A stretch of 64,000 nucleotides of DNA. Source: Polytrichum commune (Eukaryota > Streptophyta > Polytrichopsida > Polytrichales > Polytrichaceae). The stretch is taken from the NCBI GenBank assembly GCA_950295325.1, contig OX485804.1, positions 37,262,001-37,326,000 of the forward strand, given 5' to 3'. Positions 34,630 through 46,000 of the stretch are shown here, piece by piece. The notes beneath the pieces were generated by a model that saw only the letters and a list, made by a program, of their open reading frames with translations, had not been told where the DNA came from and ran no database searches. The position numbers were made by a program, and so were the translations under genes. How positions within the stretch are numbered: position 1 is the first letter of the stretch; every line of letters starts with the position of its first letter.

Positions 34630-35649
34630 GTCTAGTCATAAATAGTCATATAATTTTTTACATCAAGGTTAGTGAGGGAAAGGATATCGAAGTTATAGTT
34701 CTGGCACGATTGGTTGCGAAGTTGTTGCAACTCTCTATACATATTAACCAAGTAAGGCGGTGCACGATATTCTCTTGCAAAATGACCCTTCTTTCCACAT
34801 TTATGATAATTGCCCTTAGAATGTTTGGGTGGATAGGATTTAGGCTTATGGGGCGTCCCCCTTGCCACATATATGGATGGGTTAGGTGGGGGCTTACGGA
34901 AAGAACCTCTTGGTGATCTTCTAGAGGCCTCCGTAACATGAGCTTTTATAGTATCACCCTCGGCAGCAGCATAAGCAGGTCCAATAAGTCCAGCAACAGC
35001 TATAACATGAACCTCTCTTGCTAGCCTAAATTTAGCATCATTTAGTAATAATTGTTGGTGATTCTCCGCTATGAGAAGGTGTGACATCAAGGTAGAATTA
35101 TTTTTAAATTTCATATTTCTATACTGTTGGGATAAAATTGCAGTTATTGGAAGAAAAGTAGAGAGTATTTTCTCTATTAATTATGATTTGATTATAGTCT
35201 GCCCACAAAGGTGCAGTTGGGTTGTAATACGATGGAGTTATGAATTAGAAGATACAAAAATCTGGAAAGTCTAAGACTCTTCAATTGATCTAGTCACTTC
35301 TAGCTTGAGGGAGAAATAATGTTTACTAATGGTGGTATCTAGAGTGGAGTTGCAGCCATAAATATGTTGGGTCATCTATTTGGAGGTATTGAAGACATAA
35401 GAAATGATCTAAATGACAGCGTAGTATTAATAAAGCTTGCCATTTACAGACAGAGGGTAGATCTTCTGATGTTTCAACAGTTAAGGTACTAGCTAAATCT
35501 TTAGCACTTAATATTGTCCTAGCATCATTAATTCATTCTAGAAAATTTGAACCATCTGAGTTCAATGCTGGAAAGGATAAAGGTTGAAGTCTAGATTCTA
35601 TTAAAGAAGTTTGGGTGGACATAATTACAGGTTGGCGGCGGGATGCCAT
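34630..35649 (-). pseudogene. Copia gag remnant with mutated zinc knuckle
   Basis: An ATG on the minus strand at 35649 opens a gag-like segment with a LNSDGSNFLEW-type start, followed by a frame change. The 160-codon segment ending near 34632 contains the knuckle KCGKKGHFAREYRAPPY. The first and last cysteines expected in CX2CX4HX4C are replaced by tyrosine, so zinc binding is lost. Confidence 0.7.
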
Positions 35650-35852
35650 AAAGAAGGAGGAAATGACTAACTTCAAATCAAACTAAGCTTGATATGCTTA
35701 AAAATAAGCAGGTTATAGGATTAAGATAAAATAAAGCAAACCATAATACATACAGATTAGGGAGATAAACAGATAAAAATAAAAATAAAATATTTACGTA
35801 CATGTAAAAGTTAAACAAGAAAACAGATAAATGTAAAAATAATGGAAGGTCA

Positions 35853-35853
35853 G

Positions 35854-35909
<56 letters not shown>

Positions 35910-35921
35910 GATAGATAGATA
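35853..35921. repeat. Compound (TA)n(TG)n(TAGA)n microsatellite
   Basis: About 9 TA units are followed by about 17 TG units and 4-5 TAGA units in the leader of the copia element. More TA tracts lie at 35965-35982 and around 36112-36140. Confidence 0.95.
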
Positions 35922-36746
35922 GGCAAAGACATAGGCAATATAAGCTAGATATGTATACTATGTGTATATATATATATATATAATACTCAATAATAGATTA
36001 TATAAAAAACAGAAGGTAAATGTACAGAAAACTTACCTCTTGTAAAGTAGGAGTTACAAAATAGGGGATAGTTAGTAAGTCAACATGCAAAGCTAAAATT
36101 TAAAGTAAAGTATATATATATAGATGTGTATATATATAAAGATGTGTTAGTTTAAATAAATACAATTAAAAAAATTGACAGCATAACAGTATTAGAAGAG
36201 AGAAGCCATGAACATACCAGTGCAAGTCAAAAAAAATTAGCAGCATAACTGTTCAAGTCAAAAAAAATTGAACAACATAATATTTCAGTTAGAGGAATAC
36301 CAGAAAAAATTGAGCAGCATAACAGTTCAGGGCATACACTTTATATATATAGGGAAATTCAAATAAGCATATCGAAATGATCTTATCTGAGAGAAAGCTA
36401 AAGAGGAAGTAAGAGTAAGACCAGATAAGGAGAACTTATAAAATGTATTTATAAGTCAGGGAAAATTTGGACAGAGTAATTGTATGCATATACTATTGGA
36501 GAGAAAACTGGTATATATCTACACAAAGTAAGCACTATTACTATCAGACTAAGTAAAAATAGGTTGATATGAATATTTACATAAATTGTTACTACATGAC
36601 CAAAATGTCTACACAAACAAGTTAAAACTAACCGACTGAGGGTAAACCAAGTGGAGCGGAGTAGAAGAAAAACTAAGTGAGTGTAGAGAATGAAAGAGAG
36701 AGAGAGAGATTGAAGGGAGCGCCTAGAGTAGTGCGTGCTAATAACG

Positions 36747-37049
36747 TGTTATGAAGAATAAAGTTGTGAGACAAAGAGGCAGAGTGTAGGTGCAATTCTC
36801 CATAATGCCCGGGAATGGGCAAAATGCTTAGCTTAAGTAGAAAATTAATGAACTTACTAATTGGGCCAGGTGTCACTACCTGGTTCCCCTACCTAGTTGG
36901 CGCTACCTAGTACCCTGGACCTCCAATCTGGTGTAACATCCCCTTTAGCTTAGTGGGGCAATTCACCTAATAATAATTAGTATGTAGCCAAGTGTAATTA
37001 ACCTGGTTAATGAGATGATATGTTGGTTGCTAAGATATGATTATCTTTA
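36747..37049 (-). repeat. 5' LTR of the copia element
   Basis: Starts TGTTATGAAGAATAAAG on the + strand and matches the copy at 30932 almost to its end, but the last bases (CTTTAATGA instead of CTTAACA) are altered. Immediately to the left, the minus strand reads CGTTATTAGCACGC, the position expected for the primer-binding site; I do not assign its tRNA. Confidence 0.75.
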
Positions 37050-37059
37050 ATGAAGATGT

Positions 37060-38340
37060 GGAATACAAAATTTTCCCATCCAAATGCATGTCAACAATAC
37101 CAAAATTCAAGTGCATCATAATTCCTCCACAATTGTAGCAAATTGGCCGTATTCACTCTATATACCTTAAAGAGGTTTATTTGGTATAATTGCATTTACG
37201 TATCACTATTACAACAACCTCATTATCAAAAGCTCTCACAATACATTCATTTAAGTTGGATTGCATGGTCAATCCATTTGACACAAATTTGCTCATCAAG
37301 AACAATTTTTTTATAACTTGGATATATAAATGACATCTTTGATACAAATCTTTTTTATTTTTCCTCTCACTAATACTTCAGTGATAATAAAACTTATTAT
37401 GATTGCTTTCACGACGCTATCATCACCCAAATGGACATTGAGTGGAGCACTTATCTCGTATGTATCAAATATCACCCTATGCAGAGTTATGTACTTTGTT
37501 GCTCCTGAATTTATAATCCGCTTATACAAATACGTTCCATTTTGTATTGCAAATGTATAGTCATCATCTTCTTTGGTGTTGTTTGGATTCTTTTTTTCTT
37601 TGCCTTGTAGCAAAAAATGCGCAATGTGGCCCGGTTTGCCACAACAGTAGCACATCTTGATGTATGTGAGTGAAGATAAATTACATCTTTTGCCTTACTG
37701 CAACACCATTGCGACATTACCACCTTGGGGTTTCTTTTCATATATGAAACGTTGTTGTCACATACTCCATATACAATACCTTCATGTGTATGGTATCTAA
37801 AGTGGTGATTAAGTGTTCATATGAAGACGACATGTTCTCAAACAAAGTCATGACAATATCTTCGTTTCTTACGGATACCTCTAAGCAAACAAATTGATCC
37901 GCAAGTGGCTAACCTTATTGATATAGTCCAACAAGTCATCACCTTCTTGCACGTGAAGAACTTATGGTGAACTAAGAGAATGTTGGATAAACTCCTTGTC
38001 TTATGGATATTGCAAAGGATTTTCCATGCCTTTGCTAATTCTTTGTAACCCTTGAGTGCGCAAGTTGATTGTTATTCAAATTGAGAGTAAGAATGGACAT
38101 TTCCTTTTTGATATGCTCTTCAAACTTTTTGTTTCACTTTGGAATTAGCAATGGAAGGTAGGGATTCCTCCGATTAGTCCACAACATCCCAAAGATCCAT
38201 GAAAACCAACCCCATCTAGATTTGAACCTCTAAGTATTGAAGTTCTCTTCATTGAACTTATCAATGATTCTAGCATCTTCACCCTTAAGTGATGCCATCT
38301 TGCGCTCAAAGATTGGGGATATATTCTCTAGTCACTCGAA
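37060..38340 (-). pseudogene. Second copia gag/protease fragment
   Basis: A minus-strand frame (37311-37655) begins with zinc-knuckle sequence CYCCGKPGHIAHF and continues to protease-like RIINSGATKYITLHR, where copia proteases have DSGATKH; here aspartate is replaced by asparagine. It ends with GDDSVVKAI and IKDVIYISKL, typical of the region before integrase. Upstream gag sequence up to about 38340 is frameshifted. It belongs to a different copia family from the 30932-37049 element and abuts its LTR. Confidence 0.7.
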
Positions 38341-38399
38341 TATACCTTTTCTAAATGATTCTATGCACTCAATGATTCAACAAGCCTCAATCAACTCTT

Positions 38400-39130
38400 C
38401 TTGAACCAAATAAGCCCTCCTTGGACTTAAATTTTTCTTTCCACCTCAATTCATTCAAATCATATCCTCTTGCTTTCAAATAAATAAGCCTTTTGTACCC
38501 TCAACCTACTCAAGTGGGGTTTTTTGACCTTAAATGAGCCCTCTTGATCTTAAATGTACCTTTGCACACTTCATCTAATCAAGTCAAATCCTCTTGAATT
38601 CAAATGATCCCTCTTGCTCTCAAATGTGTCCTTGCACCTCAATCCACTAAAATGATGTATTTTTGCTCTCAAGTATACGTTTTAAACCTCAATTGATTCA
38701 AGTCACATCCTTTGGAACTTAAATGAAAATTTTCCAACTCAAATGTGCCAATGCACCCTCAAACCACTCAATTAGGCCCTTTACGACTCAAATGTGCCTT
38801 TGTATTCTCAAATCATTCAAATCCAACCTTCTTTAACTCAAATACACCCTCAAACCACTCAAGTCAAGTCCTTTATAACTCAAATGTGCATTTACATCTT
38901 CAAACCAGTCAAATAAGGCTCTTTTGAACTGTAATGTGCATTTGCAAACTCAAATCATTTAAATCAACCCTCTTCAATTCAAATGTGTTTTTTCCAACCT
39001 CAAATCATTTAAATGAAACCCTCTTCAAATCAAATGTGTTTTTCCAACCTCAAACCACTCAAATCAAGCCCTCTTCAACTTTAATGTGCCTTTGCACCTT
39101 CAATTCATTTAAATCACCTTCACTACATTC
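38400..39130. repeat. Minisatellite, about 58-bp period
   Basis: About a dozen imperfect units with the order CCCTCTTCAACTCAAATGTG / CCTTTGCACCTCAAACCACT / CAAATCAAG. Clearest between 38745 and 39115. Long apparent frames through it (38745-38927, 38934-39293) arise because the period leaves a frame open for a few units; they are not taken as genes. Confidence 0.8.
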
Positions 39131-41480
39131 AAATATGGACAATTGCATTCAACCAACTCAAATAAACATTCAATTGCATCAAATATGCATTCAAACATCA
39201 TATACATTCAATGCAATACTTACAACCTCCAAACACCAGTTGATGCTCCAAATGTGCACCAATGCACCTTCAGCATCCCAAAGGCTCATCTAAGCACTAG
39301 AAACACTTAAGATCCACTTCCTAACCAACTAGCAATCAAATCTCTAACTCTAAAACTTGTGTGAGTGGGCTCATAACTTATTGAAGCATAATACACGGGG
39401 GGATCACACCCCCTTACATTTTGTAACCACGTGCGATAATGGGGGGATATTTATGCACCTCTCAATATTTTTTCCCTCCCTATATGTAGATATAAAGCTA
39501 CTTTGACGTATTTTTTAACACCCTATATTTATTTGTAATTGTTTAGAAAGGCTAATTTTTGGCATCATATTTTTTTTTATAAATCGTACAAGTACCAAAT
39601 AGTAGATGGAATACTATAGCATTGCAAAATTGACTATGTGAGCAACAAACGTTCCATAGCATCTATCTTGTCATTCAATCGGTTTCAATTAGTTTTACCA
39701 ATGCTAAACCGTTCAAAACACAATAAAAAAACTCTTGGATATCATTTAAAAAGTTACCAATAAACATAGAGATAACAAAATGTACAAGCTAACATAGACA
39801 AGTTGTAAACCCGGATAGAACAAAACAAGAAACACAATCAATTATCACAAAACATGATTTTTTGTACAACTATGTACTCCAAAAAACAAAAGATTGCATT
39901 CAAATGAAAGAAAGCTAAATACACAAATTGAAAAAAATTACTTCAATTGTGTTCACAAACACATTCAACCTTCTACCAAATATTTACAATGTGAAGGGTT
40001 AGGATATAACTATGTACCCTCCAATACATGTCAATATCCTCTACAATGTCATGATAAGACTAAAAATTTTGGAGAGATTTGCTTAACACCAATGATGATG
40101 AATAACTAAAACTAATTGATGGCATGAGGCGGGCAACCTTTGAAGTCTCTAACCACTTCACCAAGTCTTCCTCCAAGGCATAGTACAAGGCAAAGCGCAA
40201 TCCTCTACGTCTACCACGGTGACGTTGCCAAATGTTGTAGCGCATCATCAATCATCTACAAAAGATTGTTGTAACAAAAATACAACCAATAGAATGTTGG
40301 CATATTGGACACTACTAGCATTACTAGGATTACATAATGGAGCTTGTAATTTTATGTTTGAAATCTTCGAAAGAAACCTATAATTCTAGGGTTGAAAATG
40401 GTCATATGAGAAAAGTTGGCTCACATTTCTGAGATGATCCCAATATCGGCCTTTCTAGAACCCAATTCCAACCTCACAAACTTTCTTAATCTCTTTTTCA
40501 TCTATATAATCTCCTAGTTTCCACGACATTAGTTCCAGTTCGATGACAAAATTGGCCTCTCATGGAATGACACTGCAATCTCTAGTAGGACCTCGTCCTC
40601 TGACTCCGAAACCACATGTTACACAAAATCCGAATGACACATCTCATCAAAATATACACATTTTTACAACTATTGGTAGCGACATCAGAACATCCCACTT
40701 GAGGTAGATATCTCAAAGAACAAGATACAAGTACAAAATAACTTGGAAAACATCTCATATTTCTACGCTCACATTCAAGTTTTGTAACTCTTCATCTTTC
40801 TACATCTCACATTTAGGAGGGCGCCGGAAATCAATAGCATGTCGTCAAAAAACGAACAGTGGAAGGGGAAAATCAAGGAGTTGGAGTTTGAAATCAATTC
40901 TTACCGCATGCAAGCGGAGCAAGCTGAATCTTTGGCGCTCATGAAACACCTTGTATGAACGTTATGAAGCAAAGAAGAAAACTCCAAAAAATGTGTCTTA
41001 CCTACCGTCTATGCGCCACACTTCACCAACGCAAGACCTCCTACCCGAACACTTCACTACCTTCACGCCACTATGTTTGCCCAACCCTAAGCAAGCCAAG
41101 GGCCATTGAGAAGTCACAACATTCTTTCCCCCCAAAAAATCCACAACATTTCCCTCCATACTAACGCGTTTCATTCAAATTTGGACAAAATTTACACAAT
41201 TCTTCATCCAAGTAGTCAAACCCATAATTATTCTATTGATCTTACTACACACATTTGGGGGGATCCAATATCTAATACTTTTTTTTTTTCTTCTACTGAT
41301 TACTAAAATGGAGGAATTATTCACCACCCTATTTTACAAATAATCATGTAGAGGACATATTTCCAATGCTATGGTAGATCTAACAAATTTGTAAAATTTA
41401 CCCTCGATGAATTAAATTGACCCTATTTTTTTTATCTCATGTGGTTTCTAAAATGTCAATAGTCACCTCCCCGTGGCATA
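39131..41480. other. AT-rich intergenic sequence with little recognisable
   Basis: Apart from the small ORF at 40839 no coding sequence is convincing. A short stretch with GGGGGGATCACACCCCC (39399-39415) forms a local palindrome. No RNA gene or complete element was seen. Confidence 0.5.
40839..40958 (+). pseudogene. Short coiled-coil-like ORF remnant (39 aa)
   Basis: From ATG 40839 to TGA 40956 the frame reads as a charged, heptad-rich peptide (MSSKNEQWKGKIKELEFEIN, then MQAEQAESLALMK). It is less AT-biased than its surroundings, which suggests a captured or decayed coding fragment. Its parent gene is not recognised and there are no further exons in sight. Confidence 0.25.
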
Positions 41481-41489
41481 ATAAACTAG

Positions 41490-41625
41490 AGATCAGATTG
41501 CATAAGTAAAATATACATATACAAATATATATGAACAATACATGGAGTAAAATGGACCATCTCCACTCCTTTGATTTGCCCTTTATTGCATTTTCCTCCT
41601 TGGTTCATACTATGCAGATGGGATA
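41490..41625. repeat. Repeat copy matching the left flank of the copia insertion
   Basis: GAGATCAGATTGCATAAGTA... to TTGGTTCATACTATGCAGAT parallels 30790-30930 (GAGATCAAATTGCCCAAGAA... to TTGGTTCATACAATGCACAT), where the copia LTR starts. It is thus a paralogous uninterrupted copy of the sequence into which the copia element inserted. Confidence 0.6.
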
Positions 41626-41887
41626 TTTTAACTCCCACTTCCCACTAACCATATAGGTTTATTCAAAAAAATTCATTCATCTACATCTAACCATTGCAAT
41701 TCTATAACAATGAGCAACCTAATGCTCTAAATTCAACACAACCTAATTTTTTAACTTTAACATAGGACCCCCACATTCATTGCCCAAAACCAACATAACA
41801 TAGTTGGGTACTAGACCCAAGCTAGATCAAAGCTCAACTAATAATGGTGCGCAAAGCCATACGGCCACCTCCATGATCCTACCCTAA

Positions 41888-42365
41888 GGGCTACTTCACA
41901 CAGGAGACTAAGAGCCCATGACCATTACACTTCAAGCACTCCCATTGGTGGAAAAGATAGAGCCGGTCCAACGTCCCTTCACATGACGCTTGAGGGACCA
42001 ACGGATGTAAAAACTACAAGGATTCTTACATGGCATCAAATGGACCGTGTTTCATGGTCACTTGTATTATTTTCAAAAACCACCTCTTGGAGGTAGGCCT
42101 AACACAAAACCGGGAGACCATGGCACTCTGAACACTCACAATCGTTGATTTATTCTATTTTGTCATGTGTGAGGACCTGCGTGAATAAACATTCATTGAA
42201 ATAGCATTTGGTTGAGGGCCCAGTCACATATGACTTCACACTACACTCGAGGGTCCGTGACCACACTACATGATTTTGGAGGTGTCTTGGGACGGCCTTT
42301 GGACACTTTCTTTTGGGCTCTCACAATGTCATGGTCACGGCTCTTGACTTGTGTGTGAAGTAGCC
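41888..42365 (-). mobile_element. Tourist-like MITE, copy 2 (inverted)
   Basis: Inverted relative to 26735-27233 and alignable along its whole length, with ends GGGCTACTTCACACAGGAG and GTGTGTGAAGTAGCC and a TAA duplication (41885-41887, 42366-42368), the reverse complement of TTA as expected for the opposite orientation. Non-coding. Confidence 0.85.
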
Positions 42366-42589
42366 TAAACCCACTTTGATATGATCCACGATAGAGTGGA
42401 GCCCATTACCTACCCTACATGGAGATAATGGAGACCGGTATGAGGTGGCGGCACTAATGACAACTATAACCGTCACTCCATGGGCCCAAGCACTTCTACA
42501 CAATGGGGAACAACTCAAGGTAATAGAATATTGGTGATTGGGAAGCGTTTATAGGTGTTGGTTTTGGGTGGGGTGTTGGGTTTAGCACC

Positions 42590-42857
42590 CTCTACCTTAC
42601 ACCTACCTAATTTGTGTGTAGGTCATTAATATCACATATTAGTATATTGTTATTTTCTCATTGACATATGACATAGGATAATGTACTAAATAAAGTCTAA
42701 AGTCCATAACTAAACAACATGTTTTTAATTGACACTTGGTGTAGAAATTGTGTATGCTTACTTACATGTCGTATATACACCGAGCCCCTACGTACTCCAA
42801 GGGATAATTATACGAATACCGTATACCTTCATGTGCAATAGGGGAAGAATGCGAGGC
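42590..42857. repeat. Family D repeat, copy 3, ending 217 bp before FIE
   Basis: Blocks TTGTGTGTAGGTCATTAATATC, GAGCCCCTACGTACTCCAAG and CATGTGCAATAGGGGAAGAA match the copies at 28590 and 30395. Similarity stops at GAATGCGAG (about 42857), after which the sequence becomes unique and G+C-richer up to the FIE start codon. Confidence 0.65.
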
Positions 42858-42870
42858 GGCCGGTCCCGTG

Positions 42871-43026
42871 ATGGGGGAGTGCGGACGAAAAAGCGATTGC
42901 GGGATGAACGCGAAGCCGAGGAGAAGCATGCCTGCTCTTACGATGCGGACAACAAGAAAGTTCGATGAAGAAATTTTAGTCAAGACTCGTTTGATGGAGG
43001 AAGTTGTCGGGGAAGAACTTGGTTGA
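42871..43026 (+). CDS. Candidate 51-aa upstream ORF of FIE
   Basis: An ATG at 42871 opens a 51-codon frame ending TGA at 43024-43026, 47 bp before the FIE start codon. It reads MGECGRKSDCGMNAKPRRSM and ends MEEVVGEELG. It fills the unique stretch between the repeat edge and FIE. If the FIE transcript starts upstream of it, it would be an upstream ORF that could lower translation or respond to conditions. An overlapping basic frame (RTKKRLRDEREAEEKHACSY, ending at 42968) competes for the same DNA, so either or both may be chance. No homology recognised. Confidence 0.3.
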   Translation: MGECGRKSDCGMNAKPRRSMPALTMRTTRKFDEEILVKTRLMEEVVGEELG

Positions 43027-43073
43027 GTACTAACTAAACTGTAACTTAAGTAGTTGCAAAGAAGAGAGTGGCG

Positions 43074-46000
43074 ATGGCACTCAAGGCAGCGGGACCGGCA
43101 CAGGCATCGGCAGCGAGGGCAGGAGGCATCGGGACGGAGCCGGTGGTGGGAAATTTGGTGCCTGGAAAGAAGCGACGAGAATATAAGGTCACCAACCGCT
43201 TGCAGGAAGGGAAACGCCCCTTGTACGCCATCTGCTTCAACCTTATTGACTCCCGCTTCCACGACGTCTTCGCCTCCGCCGGAGGCAATAGGGTGCGTAT
43301 GTCTTTCCTTTTCTCTCTTCCTTTGTCAATTCCTCTCGATCTTCTCTCTTTTTACCAAAATTATAAAGAGGACAAAATGGAAGAGCTCGAGAGTTTGACA
43401 CTCGTCGAAGGGGTATGGAGCTCTATGGCTGAGAGGCAATCCCATTGGAACTCTTGCGAAGATCAGGATTTTTCTGTGTTGTATGATACCACAATGCGGC
43501 ATTGGTATGTACGCTTGTTGTGGCCGAAGAATGGGACGTGGTATTATAAAATACAAAGCCAGGACATAAACCCTAAATGAAGGTTTGCGTCTTCAAATCA
43601 GGCACGGCTAATTTTGCCAAAAACATACTACTCATTGGTTTCCTTTTCTCTCTCCCTTTATCAATTTCCTCTCCAGCTTCCTTAACCGAAAACTACAAAA
43701 ATGCAAGAATACAAACTCGAGAAGGGGATGGAGCTCTATGGCTGAGAGGTAACTCGATTGGAATTCTTTCGAAGTTCAGGCATGTGGCGCATTGCACGAT
43801 AGCACAATGCGGCATTTGTATGCATGTATGTATATATGTTGTGGCCGAAGAATGTGACGTGGTATTATAATTCATTAATAAACCCTGAGGAAGGGTTTTA
43901 TGTTCTGGTTTCCTTTCCTCTCTACCTATGTCAATTCCTCTTGAGCTCCTCTCTTTTCCAAAAAAGAAACGCAAACAAAAAGAACTCGAGAGTTTCACAT
44001 TAATCGGAGGGGAATGGAGCTTTTTGGCTGAGAGGTAACCCGAGTGCAACTCTTGCAAGCTCAGGCGTGTGTCGCATTGCATGATACGACAATGCGGTAC
44101 TTGTATGTGTGCTGTTATGGTCGAAGAATGTGATGGTATTATAGTATTGTAAGCCAGGGCATAAATCATAGGAAGGGTTTGGAATAGATCATGGAAAATT
44201 TAAGAGGATACAGTCAGAGAACAAGGCAAAGGATGTAAACCCTGCCATTGGAGGTATAACATACAAAATTACTTTTGGTCCTTCCATGATGAATTAGAAG
44301 TAAATTATCTAATAAGTCATCATAATTACAAATCTCATTGTTTTGATGGGAAACTAAATAGGAGTGCTTGAAATCATAGATTTTATGGAATGGCCAAAAT
44401 TGCAAGCAGAATATGATCTTGAAGTGAACAAACTCTCAAATGTCTCTTGAGATGTGAGCATTTCATGAAAATAGAGGATAAGCATTCATAGAATTTTATG
44501 ATGAAGCTTCTGGAGTTAATAGACAATTTCAATAGCTATGTCTTGGAAAAAGAATTGCTACTCGTTGAAGGGGAATGGATCTAAACTTATTGGAGCTCTC
44601 TTGAAGCTCAGGTGTGTGCTGCAGTGCATGATAAAACAATGCAAGCATTCTATGTTTGACGTGCTATTGTTGATTTTTAAGCCAAGCCGTGAGTATTATT
44701 TTTTTAATTAAAGGCATAAACCCTAGTGACAGTTTGTGATAGAATTGTGGAGACCTTAAGAGGCTCAGTCAGAAAACAAGGCCAGGGATAGAAAAGCCTA
44801 CCATTTGAGGTTGAACCCTTGAAAGGCATGAGGGGGAAAGCATTTTCTAAGATGTGTTTTAATATAATATTTCCAAGGGTTTCTCAAGATTTATCACACA
44901 AGAGAAGTTGTGATCCACCATTAAAAGGATCACATTTATAGAGCTAAAAGCACAAAAAAACATTGTAATCACAATATACATTGTTTTGGTGAGAAACTTG
45001 ACATGATTTCTTGAAAGTATGTGTATTGTAGATTGGTGCAAGGTTGCAAGCATAACATGTTCTTGAAGTGATCAAACTTTCAAAGTGGTTCTTGAGATGT
45101 GAGCACTTCATAAGGTATGGAGGATAATGATCTATGAAATTTCATGATGAAGCTTTTGGAGTTGATGTACAATTTCAATAGCAACGTTTGAGAAAACAAA
45201 TCGCTGAAAGATACTTATTTGAATCTGATCATTTGAAATTGAGAGTCCCATTTTGGGACATTTAGGGCATCTGGGGTTAAGAGGTTATTCAGTCAGATAG
45301 CAAGGCAAGGAATGGAAGACCTGCCATGCCATTAGAGGTTTAAGCTTTGGTAGATGTTTGCATCATTTTCACAATAGTTCCTTCCAATTTATGGTGCTTG
45401 ATGGTGCTTCCAGTGGTTTGAAATTGAGTGCAGAATTGAATCTGAGCATGTCAATTTCAGGTTTGAGTTTTTCCTAATGATCTCTGAATGTGCAGGTCAC
45501 AGTGTACCAGTGTTTACCTGAAGGTGGAGCTGTGGCAGTCCTTCAGACCTTTACTGATGAAGATGTACGCACGTCCACCTCATTTGGATTCAATCAATTA
45601 TTCTATGTAGTTTGTGACTGCAGAAAAACAGTCTTCATTCACAAATTAAAAAATCATCTTATGGTATTGAAATTTTACTTGATCAATGTATTCAATTTGA
45701 AGGAGCATCACATAATCAGGGTTTAGGATTTTGGGTTGATGGTGAATTTGTGTAACATTGGGGCGTGCCTCATTGTGGCTTCTGATGTTAATGTGGGGTT
45801 ACATTTAAACTACTAAAAGTAAACAGAGCCATTGTGGCTCCCGTGGAGCACTGATGTTTATTGTTTTACTTAGCACATTCAGAAAACTGAATACTTGAAT
45901 GGTGCTTGCATGATTGACACTGTTCAGGAGGTTGTTTGTATGTTGTAGGCCTCAGTGGCAGTTGTGCACGTGAGATTTTCTTGGTGTTGAAGGTTCTGTA

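Larger units (their letters stand above)
30932..37049 (-). mobile_element. Ty1/copia retrotransposon, decayed, both LTRs present
   Basis: Two direct copies of an LTR of about 305 bp bound roughly 5.5 kb of internal sequence with gag, integrase and reverse-transcriptase remnants, all read on the minus strand. The order from right to left (LTR, leader with microsatellites, gag, integrase, reverse transcriptase and RNase H, LTR) is that of Ty1/copia. The LTRs differ at many positions and the coding parts carry stops, so it is not recent. The left flank belongs to a repeat also found uninterrupted near 41490-41625, and the right flank is a second copia fragment. A clean target duplication was not identified. 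Confidence 0.8.

Noticed and set aside
38400-39130. CRISPR-like array
   Set aside because: The units are contiguous and imperfect without unique spacers, and this is a plant nuclear genome.
38745-39293. Asn/Ser/Phe-rich frames of 60-119 codons
   Set aside because: They read through the minisatellite of about 58 bp period; repeated peptide words follow from the DNA repeat.
42762-43288. Minus-strand frames of 80-166 codons over FIE exon 1
   Set aside because: They are shadows of the G+C-rich FIE first exon and leader.
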